The notes below the pieces were generated by a model. That model made no database searches. It was not told the DNA's origin and was given only the letters and a program-made list of their open reading frames with translations. From positions 278,275,242 through 278,339,241 of the forward strand of contig OY294067.1 in NCBI GenBank assembly GCA_958510875.1: DNA of 64,000 nucleotides, written 5' to 3'. Shown one piece after another: positions 38,201-48,200 of the stretch. The position numbers and the translations under genes were made by a program. Every line of letters starts with the position of its first letter. Within the stretch, counting starts at the first letter, position 1. The stretch is from Endomychus coccineus (taxonomy: Eukaryota; Arthropoda; Insecta; Coleoptera; Endomychidae).

Positions 38201-41001
38201 CGACGCCTTTCATCTCTATTGTCGGAAGCAAACTTCACTCAACGCCTGGAGATTATCATGGAACTTTCGGTGGTGCTATAGATTATTTCAGTCCAATTAC
38301 AAGACCCCGACCCAAGTATCAAAAACCTCTCATAAACTTCCTCACCCGCAATGGAAGAAAAGGAGGTCCCGGCTATATTGACATTACTATTAATAAGTAT
38401 CCCACATATATGTAAGTGACCAACTTTTGATAATAATGATTCCGAAATATATCACAAATAAAAGAATACACATATTGAAGACAACAATAACATAATTGAA
38501 GAACAGCAGGACGGCTCTGTAAGTATCCTACTCGATAATGCAGCGACAGGCTTACATAAAAGTAGATCTTCATCCGCAACATTCATAAATTAAGAAAACA
38601 TTACATGGTACACCACTCAAATAGTTAATACACACAATAAGTATTCAGAAGATGATCAAAAACCAGACAACTAAAGTCTGAATCTGTTCAAACGTCATTC
38701 GAGTCCTGGATAAATATCTTTGATGAATTTGATGTTCTGAAATTTTTCAGGCCAAGCAAATATGGACAGAAAGCGAAATATAAATCATATGGCGAGAATG
38801 TATCGAAATCCCCTTTGATCTTGATGCATCGTCCAAGGCCATTTTTCGATCCCAATCCATATAAAGAGCCTGAAGATAGTACACCTGGACGGATTTATGT
38901 TAGACCAAAAGAAAAACCCGCAAAGGTTATACCACCGGGATATATCATACCTGTGGGGCCTGGGAAAGAGGTAAACATTTCTTTGATAATCTTATAACAG
39001 CACCGTTTCTATTTTTTTTCAAAAATCGTTTCTTCGAATTACCCTTTCTTCCAAAAACTATTTTTCGAAGAATAGTTCTTCGAAGATAAACCGACCGGCA
39101 GATAATTGGGTATCGAAACTTGTGTGCCAACCTTTCACAGTATTATTAGTTTTGGCCAATCCACTGAGAACTGTATCAAAATAATTTCACATAGTGTGTG
39201 GAAATAGTGGATCTCGCCGACGTTACTGTCTCGTGGGCCGTGCTATCCAGGTATCCTCGAAATAGTTGATGACATTCTGGGCCTCCTCAGGTGAAGTATC
39301 ACCATCTACCAGCAACTGGAATGCTTCTTCTAGATAGTGTAAAGGCACAAAGGCTAAAGCGTTCAACAATCTCATTTTTAGAGCAAAGTTTGCATCTGTA
39401 TCATACTTTTTCTTAAGTCCCTCTTACTGTAGTCTTCTGTAGAGACACTGACAAAAATGAAAGAAGCGTTCACAAACCCGACTTACCGGAAGGTTTGTAG
39501 TTGATAACTTGAACGCTGCTCTTTCAGAGTCAATCATTATGCTGTAGGGTCGGACATCTTTCCATTATCTATTGTATAACTCTTGAGTAACATTGTTCAG
39601 TCTTGTCTGGCAATAGTGCCTAAATCAGGGAAATTGAAATGTTTTCCTTCAATCCATGGACTGTATATAATTGGGCGAACAGATGTTGTATGCTTTTGAA
39701 GGTTCCATCTATGAAGCAGTTGGTAAACCTTTCCAATAACCTTAGGGACTGTGTAGTTGCAAAAATAAATATAAGGTCTTCAGTAGGCCCTGACTCATGC
39801 ATCAAAAAGTCTCCGCCTTTCATCGTTTCTTCATACCTTCCTATTGTTCTCTTCGTGCAAGTAATGAATGGAATTTGTACTGCACAACTGCTGCTGACTG
39901 TAAAAGACAATGAAGACACGATATAGTACGAAGTATCTCTTGAAGTGGCTGCTGTGGTTCGTATCCGCTACTTTAGTTTTGATACCTTTACACTTGCTGC
40001 GTTTGCAGCGTGATTATGCTCCCCAGTTTTGTTGTATAACTGTCCTCGTAGGTAATAGATCGGCCTCTGCAACTCCTCTCCCTAGTTTCAAATTGCTAGC
40101 ACTACCAGTAGGTCCTAGTATCCACTTGATTGTCCATTACAAATAGGTATCTGTCAAGAACCAGTTTCGGGTTGCCTTCTTCGCTTGATACAAACTCCAT
40201 CTTCAGCTTATCGATACCAACAGTGTGTCTCACAGGGAAACTATGAGGGGAACAATATTTGGAAAACCCCCTTTCATATGTCTAGCTGGCATTAATAATT
40301 ACTCATTGTCATCGAAGTAGATAATCAATCCACTTGTTCTTGACACAGGTATCTCCATAGATTGGTATTAATGCTTACCTGAGAAAAAATTGCCTACAAG
40401 GGTGCGCTTTACCTGAATGTTTCATGTCAGGATTTTATCTTCGGAGAACTGTTCTTCGAGGAATAGATTTTCGAAGGAAGAATACTTTCTTCGAAGGAAT
40501 GTTTTTTCGAAGAATTGCTTTACATAGAACTGCTTTCGGAGAATTGTTTTCGAAGAACTTACCTAGAACCAGTTTAAGTAAATTGATAGCATAGAAGGAA
40601 TTTTTGTTGAATTATAAGAAGATGAAGCTGTAATCCCTAAGCTTTAACAGATTTCACAGACACTTATTCAACAGATATGATTGGATTTGGCCTGAAATGT
40701 CACAATCAGTGAAAAGGACGTACAGTTTTGAGATCTAATTATTTTTTCTTATTATCTGTTTCAGCCTGGTGGAACGCATGCTGGAACGTTTAGCAAATTT
40801 CCAGAATTCAAACCTGAAAAATACTTGTCTGTACAAGATCGTCTCAAACCAAAACTCGAACCAAAAGTATTTTATCCTCAGTCCATGGGCACAAAGTCGT
40901 ATTATAACACATCCGTTTTGAATCAAAATGTAGATTTTAGAATAAATCTAGATAATCACATGACATTCGAACCTTCTTATATAAAACATCTTATAAAATA
41001 A
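32204..41001 (+). CDS. CFAP96: CFAP96 (C4orf47/UPF0602) cilia- and flagella-associated protein, complete
   Basis: Five plus-strand exons assemble in phase: 32204-32324, 34132-34267, 38175-38411, 38751-38970 and 40765-41001 (TAA). They total 951 nt, or 316 residues, close to the roughly 309 of the human protein. ATG at 32204 opens with a VFGKPDMERIGIFAEMPF segment, the family N-terminus. Later boxes are SLFDREFKRVYVGE, TPGDYHGTFGGAIDYFSP, GKGG-like RKGGPGYIDITINKYP, HRPRPFFDPNPY, KPAKVIPPG and PGGTHAGTF with a closing SVLNQNVDF. All borders are AG/GT. An AATAAA signal (40997-41002) overlaps the stop. The protein is an axonemal or basal-body component, so expression should be confined to ciliated cells or sperm. 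Introns 1, 2 and 4 hold Penelope, non-LTR and MULE insertions. A mariner begins 40 bp after the stop. Confidence 0.9.
32580..34080 (-). mobile_element. Penelope-like retroelement relic
   Basis: The minus strand encodes decayed Penelope reverse transcriptase. A PKVWYRYVDDIFAITSKYFD segment has the YVDD catalytic box at 33481-33492. It is followed by a VEIE..LPFLNINIIKDGNHLD-like stretch with KKPTS (33290-33390). A further segment, LNLPLSHQNYNKEIEKLQQI, continues with IALDNGYQ (33120-33230). A hammerhead-like CTGATGA hairpin lies downstream at 32714-32740 on the same strand. Stops and frame changes are frequent, and the GIY-YIG endonuclease was not found here. It fills intron 1 of CFAP96, antisense to that gene. 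Confidence 0.8.
34470..35165 (+). mobile_element. Jockey-like reverse transcriptase fragment
   Basis: This copy is of the same family as 16440-18960. It begins at a DISKASDRV-like motif A (34478), continues VVVDEVSSDTMTSNAGVQQG with CVLAH, then SFAYDGAFHTAFS (FADD decayed to FAYD, near 34715-34740). FDATKTQAYIF (34850-34882) and a frame-shifted LEYCSHVWS-like region follow (35060-35100). It is uninterrupted where the other copy holds a mariner. It lies in intron 2 of CFAP96 and abuts the next non-LTR element at about 35170. Confidence 0.82.
35180..38064 (+). mobile_element. Non-LTR retrotransposon with endonuclease and reverse transcriptase, 5'-truncated
   Basis: The 5' part is an apurinic-type endonuclease: DILAFTKTWLHDGVNN near 35190 (the ETWL box), then KVILMGDFNVPEF near 35470-35505. 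Next comes a linker with SAWRVYKRTGREEHSVNLKR (35999-36060). The reverse transcriptase has KIKSKRTSSPDEIPAYV (36385), FPSAWKASKAIPIPKKGNAS, SDFSKAFDRLDHGILL (36779), SGVPQGLIICPPFF (36946) and the catalytic LLYADDLKTY (37030-37060). A thumb region FCVLGVIFDRRLSF (37250) follows. Frameshifts near 36610 and 37380 and stops in the endonuclease disable it. The 3' end is a (TAAA)n tail at 38044-38064. It lies in intron 2 of CFAP96, with its tail 110 bp before exon 3. Jockey-type by motif; clade tentative. Confidence 0.88.
39005..40560 (-). mobile_element. MULE transposon relic with FLYWCH finger and TTCGAAGAA-rich ends
   Basis: Minus-strand coding runs from about 40240 to 39130. It opens with a FLYWCH-type finger (SSEKGNPKLVLDRYLFVMDN, TYW). 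Next is SGPTEDLIFIFATTQSLRLL..CFIDGTFKSIQHLFAQLYTV (39640-39810) with the first catalytic Asp in DGTF. Then come SIMIDSERAAFKLS (39515), a FHFCQ..LYRRLQ box (near 39440), FALKMRLLNALAFVP (39350) and EEAQNVINYFEDTWIARP (39240-39300). Stops and shifts abound. Both flanks (39005-39085 and 40434-40560) are made of degenerate TTCGAAGAA repeats, which may be the inverted ends. It sits in intron 4 of CFAP96. Confidence 0.75.
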
Positions 41002-41040
41002 AGTTATTTATATGGTTGATGTGTTTTCACTAACAATATA

Positions 41041-42171
41041 CGATGGCAAGGGGAAAAGTCCCTGGAAAATGAAACAAGAAATGATTTATTTGATCAAAAC
41101 TTTATTTTTTGATATGATCTCCTTGTAAATCGATATACTTCGGTGAACGTTTTTTTAATTTTTCGATCCCATCCAAATAAAACGATTTCGGCAATGCTTG
41201 GACATAGGTTTGTTTCAGCGATGACCTCGTCGGAGCCAAATCTCTTTCCGTCGATCAAGACGAACCAATTTATAGCGGAATTCAAAAATTTTGCCATTGC
41301 GATTATGGAAAACCTGTGCGCCAAGGCGTTGTTCTGGTGAAAAATCACCTTTTTCTTTGCCAAATGTGGCCGCTTTCGCTTCAAATTGCGTCAAATCGAT
41401 CTAACAGCTCTGCATAATATACGCCGATGATAATTTTGTTCTGTTCAAGGTAATCGATATGGACGATACCTTGTGCATCCCGAAAATTTTTCGCCATGAT
41501 TTTGTTAGCTGATAAACCCACTTTGGCCTTTTTCGGCTTTGATTCGCCAGGACTAGTCTACTGTTACGACAGTTCTTTGGTCTCTGGTGTGTTGTGTTGT
41601 ATCCATGTTTTTTCCACGGTTACGGAATGGCGTAAAAAATCCTCCTTATCGCGCTTGAACATTGCCAAACACTTCTTTGAAGTAGTCACACGGTCGCGCT
41701 TGTTGTCAACAGAGAGCAAATTTGGCACCCATCTGGCAGATAGCTTTCTCATACTCAAAAATGTATGCAAAATGTTCCGGACACGTTCTGTTCAGATGCC
41801 TATAACCTCAGCAATCTCATGCACTTCAACTCACCGATCGTCCAATATCATACCATGGATTTTATCGAAGATTTCTGGCGTTGTAACCTCAATTGGAACG
41901 TTCATCGTCCTTTGTGGTCATACTACCACAAAGAAAATTTTGTTTTTTCCACGCAAGAAATAATGTTTTATCAAGACGCAAAATTTACTTTTTCCATGTT
42001 TACAAAAATGTCAAGGCTGCTTGCCTTCGATGTGTGTCAAAGCAGAACTAAATGACACATCAGTGTCAATTTTAATGCATTCTAGTTAAAGATGGTACAT
42101 CACAAATGTCACATGGTATTTTCGACAGTGGCGCCATCTGTTTTATTTTTCAGGGACTTTTCCCCTTGTCC
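41041..42171 (-). mobile_element. Mos1-like mariner, inactive
   Basis: This 1,131-bp element is flanked by TA (41039-41040, 42172-42173). The inverted repeats are built on CAAGGGGAAAAGTCCCTG. The minus strand encodes DERSIEVTTPEIF-like HTH, VRNILHTFLSMRKLSARWVP and FLRHSVTVEKTWIQHNTPE. Here the usual VDETWI first Asp is replaced by Glu-Lys. RKRPHLAKKKVIFHQNNALA follows, where HQDNAPAH has lost its Asp. The SPDLAPSD third-Asp block is deleted ahead of GKRFGSDEVIAETN. With all three catalytic positions lost and frames broken, it is dead. It begins 40 bp after the CFAP96 stop codon. A 3' fragment of the same family is at 14330. Confidence 0.9.
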
Positions 42172-42173
42172 TA

Positions 42174-43235
42174 GTAGCTACTTAATTTGCACTCAGCTCA
42201 TCAAAGACTCCATAATAAACACAAATAATAAAACATTATTAAGCATAATTTATTCGACTTCACTTACAATGAAATTGAGATTTACAACAAGTAACAATTT
42301 AGAACAACATGCAAAGCAAAAATTAACAATACAATAGATTTGACGTTAAATTTTACGTATATGTATTATATATATGTACGTTTCGTTTTCTTGGTTTTAT
42401 GGTTTTTTATTATGACTAAAAATAAAATAAGACTTCTCTTTTTAACGTTTCGGAAATATGTTTCTATCTTTATCAAAAATTGTCATCAATTTCTAAATTA
42501 CATGTAAACACTAATAAACACTACAATTTTCAATAAAAATAAAAAGGTATTATTGAAATGTCTTATATTATTTTTAGTCATAGTAAGGAACCATAATATC
42601 AAGAAAAAGAAACTTATATTTGTTAGATATAACTTCATAATACATGAATCAACAGATTTCCTCTTCAGCTAAAATATCAATTATATGTTCGATTTGATTG
42701 ATCATTAAAAATTGAATAGTGGAACAAGATTTCTGAGTATGTTCTCGTAACCATTCCCATTCAGGACAGTTTGGTTAGGACAATCAGTAAAGAGCCACGA
42801 ATCGGAAAATTGCCGAGAGATTTTGCTCCGATTTGACTGTATACATGAAGTTGCAACTTGTAATATCTTCTACAGGAAGGTAATACAATTTTCAATGTTA
42901 AACAAGTGAATTATGAATTGAGGACTAACCGATTGGTGATAGAACAGTCAAAATAGTAATTTCCACCAGAATTATCGATTCAAAATAATTAATTTGATCA
43001 CTCCCGATCAATGAAAGTTACTTTGATGCTGATTTATATTGACAGGAGAAAAATTGAAGAGATAGATGAAAAACCGTAGATAAGTTAAGGCCTGAATACG
43101 GCTAATACGCATCAAGTCTGAATAACTCTTGTATCTTCAGTTAATTAGTTAGTTATTATAATATTGATTCATACTAATTTTAAGTATTAAATTCGTGAAA
43201 ATCAAATTTTCCATAGCTATTTTATCCAAGCTTAT
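42174..43235. other. No gene seen
   Basis: AT-rich, with a short TATATATGTA run near 42360. No ORF or element I can support. Confidence 0.4.
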
Positions 43236-43300
43236 TATTTATAAATTCTCCGAAAATAGGTTACACTAACACATATACTTATTATTTTCGTCTTTACGTA

Positions 43301-43349
43301 CGTTTCGGTCTCACGACCATCATCAGAAGACGTAACAATATCTGAAACG
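43301..43349 (-). ncRNA. Hammerhead ribozyme motif
   Basis: Read on the minus strand: CGTT cleavage side, stem I arm AGA, CGTCTT, CTGATGA, stem II GGTC-GTGA-GACC (four perfect pairs), GAAACG. Stem III is only two pairs, as in Penelope-associated hammerheads. Confidence 0.65.
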
Positions 43350-43562
43350 GAATTTCTTACAATTAATTGCTTGAAATGACTTTGAATTTCATAAGAAAAT
43401 TGCTAAGCAGTGAATTCTTGATACATATTCATATACTCAAACATTAATGTGTTACAATTTTGATTACTCGTTTTTCTGTTCGTATGGTGACATGGGTATT
43501 TCTAGTTGAAATTGGTGCGATAAGGACGCTTTGTGGTCGATACAATAAGTATTAAGAAATCC

Positions 43563-43611
43563 CGTTTTAGACATTGATCCGTCTTCTGATGATGGTCGTG
43601 AGACCGAAACG
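43563..43611 (+). ncRNA. Hammerhead ribozyme motif, best-preserved copy
   Basis: CGTT, stem I AGAC/GTCT enclosing ATTGATCC, CTGATGA, stem II GGTC with GTGA loop and GACC, then GAAACG. All invariant core bases are present and both longer stems pair without mismatch. Confidence 0.72.
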
Positions 43612-43690
43612 TACGTAAAGACGAAAATAATAAACATATGTATTAGTGTGACCTATTTTCCGAGAATTCATATATAATCCATACCTGGGT

Positions 43691-45274
43691 CGAGAATCAT
43701 TATTAATTTAAGTTTATAATAGGTTTGCATCCAGGTAATTCTTAATTGTATCCAGTCTTTAAAAATATTTGCATCCTCGTTGAATGGTCAATGATTCTCA
43801 AATTAAAGGCCCATAGCTAGATGATCCATCCGATTCCATTTTTCATCGACACATATAATTGAATTTCTCAATATTCCGATTAAATGAGGCAGCAATTACT
43901 TTTTTTCATACCACTTTCAATGATAACATGAAAACATTACTATATTTTCTACACCGAAGTGCTATTATCAAACATTCTAAATTATAATTATAATTTTGTA
44001 TCTGATTGATAATGGGACGTCGATGTTAAAACTGTAGTAACGTTTTTATCTTATTATCAAAAGTGGTATAAATACAAAGTGATTATTCTTTCATTTACTC
44101 ATAATGATAAATTACCATAGAGTAATGGCTTCTACCGTCGATTGTTTCTCAATATTCAATATCAAACACACTGAACTTATAGCTAGCACTTAAATTATTA
44201 TTTACAGAATACTTAACATAGGTAATATTATAACTAAATACTACCATTCATTTCTTGCAGCATATAACGAATGAAAACAAAAGAATCCGGCATCTACCTA
44301 TATATTTATAATGCCAAGAATCGAAATCAGTACCAATACGCGTACATGCTGAGGTGAAATATCATCAATAAATTATAGATTAGACATTGTATATATCTAG
44401 CTTCATGGGCTGATTTATATTTTATTGCCTCCAATGTGAAACATCTCCATTTTTTATAATACTTTGTGATACAACAGTGGAGTAGTTTGGTCAATGACTA
44501 ATTCAGAATTTTGTATATACCGGATGCATAGCCAAGTATTGAAGTATTATGTATGTAATATGCAAATATTATGTCTGACAGAGTTGAATTTTGGACAGTT
44601 GATAATTCGAGAAGTACTGGAAGGGTTGAAATCAAATTTTTTCTATAGCATGAAGACTGAGCGATTCAATAGAACATTGGAAAATGCAGTGAAAATAGGC
44701 AATATAGCTAGAAGAAAGTTGCATAGGATTTGTAGAAAAGAAACAGGTGTTTTCGCCAAAAACCTTCAATATTATGCTTGCACATTCAGTGCCACTTTTC
44801 AATTAAATTTATCAATATGATTCCAGTGGTTATTTTATAGTTTTCAATTTTATAAGGGGATTTCGATTTGGTCAACCTGATCTATTCTAACGAAACTTCA
44901 TTACAATACGTTCTTGAAGATGGAATTCGTTTCTACCAATGATATTGTAGAGGTATTATACTCTCGAAATGTATATCAACAGCCCCACAGAACAAACTCC
45001 ACCGGTTATCTGAATTTTTATGAATTTTGCATTTTCCAAAATTTGATTTCGGTCAATCTCAGCCATTCTGATGAAACTTCGTTATAATACTATGATAGGA
45101 TTCTAGCATTATTATTATTAACGTCAGAAGATGAATAACTACGTTACAGTGTTTCAAGACCCCTAATTCCGCCTATCATAATATTATAGAGACTGACCGT
45201 AATGAAATCACGTTGTGGAAGGTTCATGCTATGCATACAATCTTACAAGTTAGTTCACATAGATAGAATTACAC
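43691..45274. other. Region downstream of the scaffold-like gene; no gene supported
   Basis: An ORF of 108 codons at 44494-44820 (plus) has no recognised domain and no splice context. The left side probably includes the 3' UTR of the minus-strand gene ending at 45275. Nothing else can be named. Confidence 0.4.
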
Positions 45275-48200
45275 CTAGAAATCAGTATAATGCGAGACAG
45301 GTTTATCAAATGTAATAGGCTTATAAATCTTCTTGGATTGAGCCCATCCTCTTGGCGCTGTATTATAGTTTTGCAAGCGGTTGAAATCGATCTTGGACGT
45401 GGTGAACTGTTGAGCATCATCATAGTCCTGGGTAGGTTGTTGTTGTGATTCTTGTTTTGGATGCGCATTATAAGATGGTGTGTAATAATTTGGCAATGGA
45501 CTATTACTTTCTCTGGGTATGAAGACAGGCGGAGTTACATCTGGTTTGTAGCTTGGTGACAATAGTGGTGCCTTAGGCTTAGATTTCGGAAGTGTACTAG
45601 AGCCTAAAAGATAAATTAGATTGTATAGTGGTTTATATCACTCAGGTATCTTCGATTCAAGGGAAAACAAAAAACGGAGGAAGTGAGATCAATGCAAAAA
45701 AGTTAAAGTATTCATTATAAAAAACAAATAACGAAACATCTTTTTATGTAGAATGTGTGATGTGGACACACTCACGTATAGTTCGGGACATTAGAGATCG
45801 CCTTGCAGGAAAATGTGAATCAAGTTCATGATATCTTAATACCTGTAGAGCAGAACATTCTTTCAACTACTCTGTTTGCTGAAATTATGTTCCAATATGA
45901 CCGCTACAATATATCCTCTTATGCAAATATTAACTGTTCCTTGTTGCACTGACTAACTCTCATGTCCAGCAGCGTTAGTTCTATGCTCGCTCTGCACTTT
46001 AGTCGCTGCGCTACCACCAAAAGTACAAAAAGCAGACGGCGCCAAAGTTTTTAGGCACTTTGTACTCATCTCTGATTGAAGTCCTTGTACTGTTTTTTTC
46101 CAACCCCAATCTAAGGGCTTCAAGGCATTACAAATAGACTATTCTGCTATGGACATTCCGCGCATCAAGTGAAGGTAGTAATGAAGACAGATTATCTTTA
46201 CTTGTCGCAGATCGAGTGAATTTTTTGGAAACTTTTTGGAGTCGAGGCGTTCCTGTGCAAGTGGCACAGCACCTGCAGCTTCGAAGCTTTGTCGATGGAT
46301 TCGGGGCTCCTGAAAAATGTCTGCAGCATTACGCAGAATCTCATTCTTTGCGGGTAGCTGCTCTACGAGTTTTGAATTGCCTTGGAAATAAGGGGTCGTC
46401 GCATCCTCTAAAAGTTACCACGCTGCATTCGGTGGGTACTTTCAGAATAGTATTTATTAGAAAATGAAAGCTCTATATCTCCGTAACAGTGCATCATGGG
46501 AAAAAAGTGCATATATATATATATAATTTGTAGGGGTTTTTTCGGCTCTACAACTTTTATATTTGCACAGTAGTGTAAAAAAAAATTCTCGTCAGAAAAC
46601 AGGTAAAACTCATTTTTGGCAACTTTGGCGCCCTCTACGTTTTCCCTTACACTATATACTACGTATAATGAAGGAAGTAAAAATAGCTTCCGTTATTTTT
46701 TTCCACAAAAGCCAAATTTTTCGAACAGATTTACTGTACTATATGGAATGTATAAGAAGTACTAGAAAAGAAGGACGAGCACATTAGAGGTAGTGGCATT
46801 TCGATTAATCAATACCTCCTCACAACGTTCTCCTGTCACAGTTTCTATCAATTAGATCCCCGTAAAAACATATTCTATATTAAAAGGTGATCAAACACTA
46901 CATTTTGAGCAACTGCCCATAATACCCGCAGGGTCTTTCGATCAACGATAATAGTTTTTAGTGATCCTTTTTTCATGAGTTAATTTGTTTGAAGGCATAT
47001 CGGTGAGATATTTTATCAAGTTGAATTCCACTAGGTTAGAAATTCCAGATTCAGCTTGTTCCTCGCCTTGTCTGACTTTAATAAGTCATTTTCTGTCCTT
47101 GTAACGTAAATTACTATTACTTTTACATCTAACGAATGATTTGCAACAATACTGAGACTTCACCACATGCGTTACCCACTGGTATTAGTAAATTTAAATC
47201 ACAACAAGTGTACAATAAACATATACAGGATGTTCCATCTCAGACGAGCCACCTCGTATATTTCTTATCCCATAGTGAGTGGAAAGATCTCCCGAAACAC
47301 GTCGAATGATTTTGTTTGAGGGACGTCTTTTGACGTATATTTGAGGTTTGAACGAGCAACCCCCTAATAGGGGGCGCTTCAACCATTCAAAACTGAATAG
47401 GGGAGAGGGGTTGAGTGATACGTCATTTGAAAGGTCTTGGAAGCCTCTTTACAACGGTGTATGGAAAACGTAAATTTGATGAACCGTTTTCGCCAAAAAT
47501 TAATTTTGTTGCTCGAATGCGCCACCTTGAATATTTTGGTTGTTTGTACAATGTACAAGCTCATTTTTATTGAGCCTTTTTCACAAACTTAAACAATCTT
47601 GAAAAAATCACATTCGTAAAAAAATTGAATTGTGTTGTCATGCTTACAATGAAAAAAATTAAATCTGCGTGTTTAAATCAAATGTTCAAATTGTCCTGCT
47701 TTGTCTTCCATACTATAATACATTCTCTCAAACTAGTGAATAAAAAAACAGCAAAACATTCCCTTATGTTGCCTTCATTTTTTTTTCTTAGAAGGTTTAT
47801 CTGGTTTTAACGTTTCTTCGATCATTTCATGATTTTAATCAATCTGTTGAGTTACTACTTTGCTAATTTCCTTTAAATTTCAAAAAATATTGTGTACACA
47901 TTGCAAGAACGTGTTGAGCTGGTTAGCCTTTATTACCAAAATCAAAATTATGCCCGAGCGGCTGCAAGGATATTTAACGAAAACCATCCTGAACGTAGCG
48001 TTCGCAATAAGTACTTAATGGAATTGATTTCAAAATTTGTGGAGACGAGTTCAGTAATGGATGAAAAAAGGGCACCCATTGGAATAGTTAATGATGAAGG
48101 AGCAGCTGTGGCGCTATTGGGACATGTCCAACTTATGCCAAACACGCAATCTGTACGACAACTTTCTGCAGCTTCCGGTATTAGCCAATCTAACGTTTTC

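Larger units (their letters stand above)
43240..43690. repeat. Penelope-type terminal repeats in inverted pair
   Basis: A minus-oriented copy (43240-43350) faces a plus-oriented copy (43410-43690). Both hold a hammerhead core and the flanking CGTACGTAAAGACGAA..ATAAACATATGT sequence. The plus copy matches 8180-8470 over its full length. No coding sequence lies between them. Confidence 0.7.

Noticed and set aside
41496..42055. Plus-strand ORFs of 155 and 96 codons
   Set aside because: Antisense shadows of the minus-strand mariner transposase.
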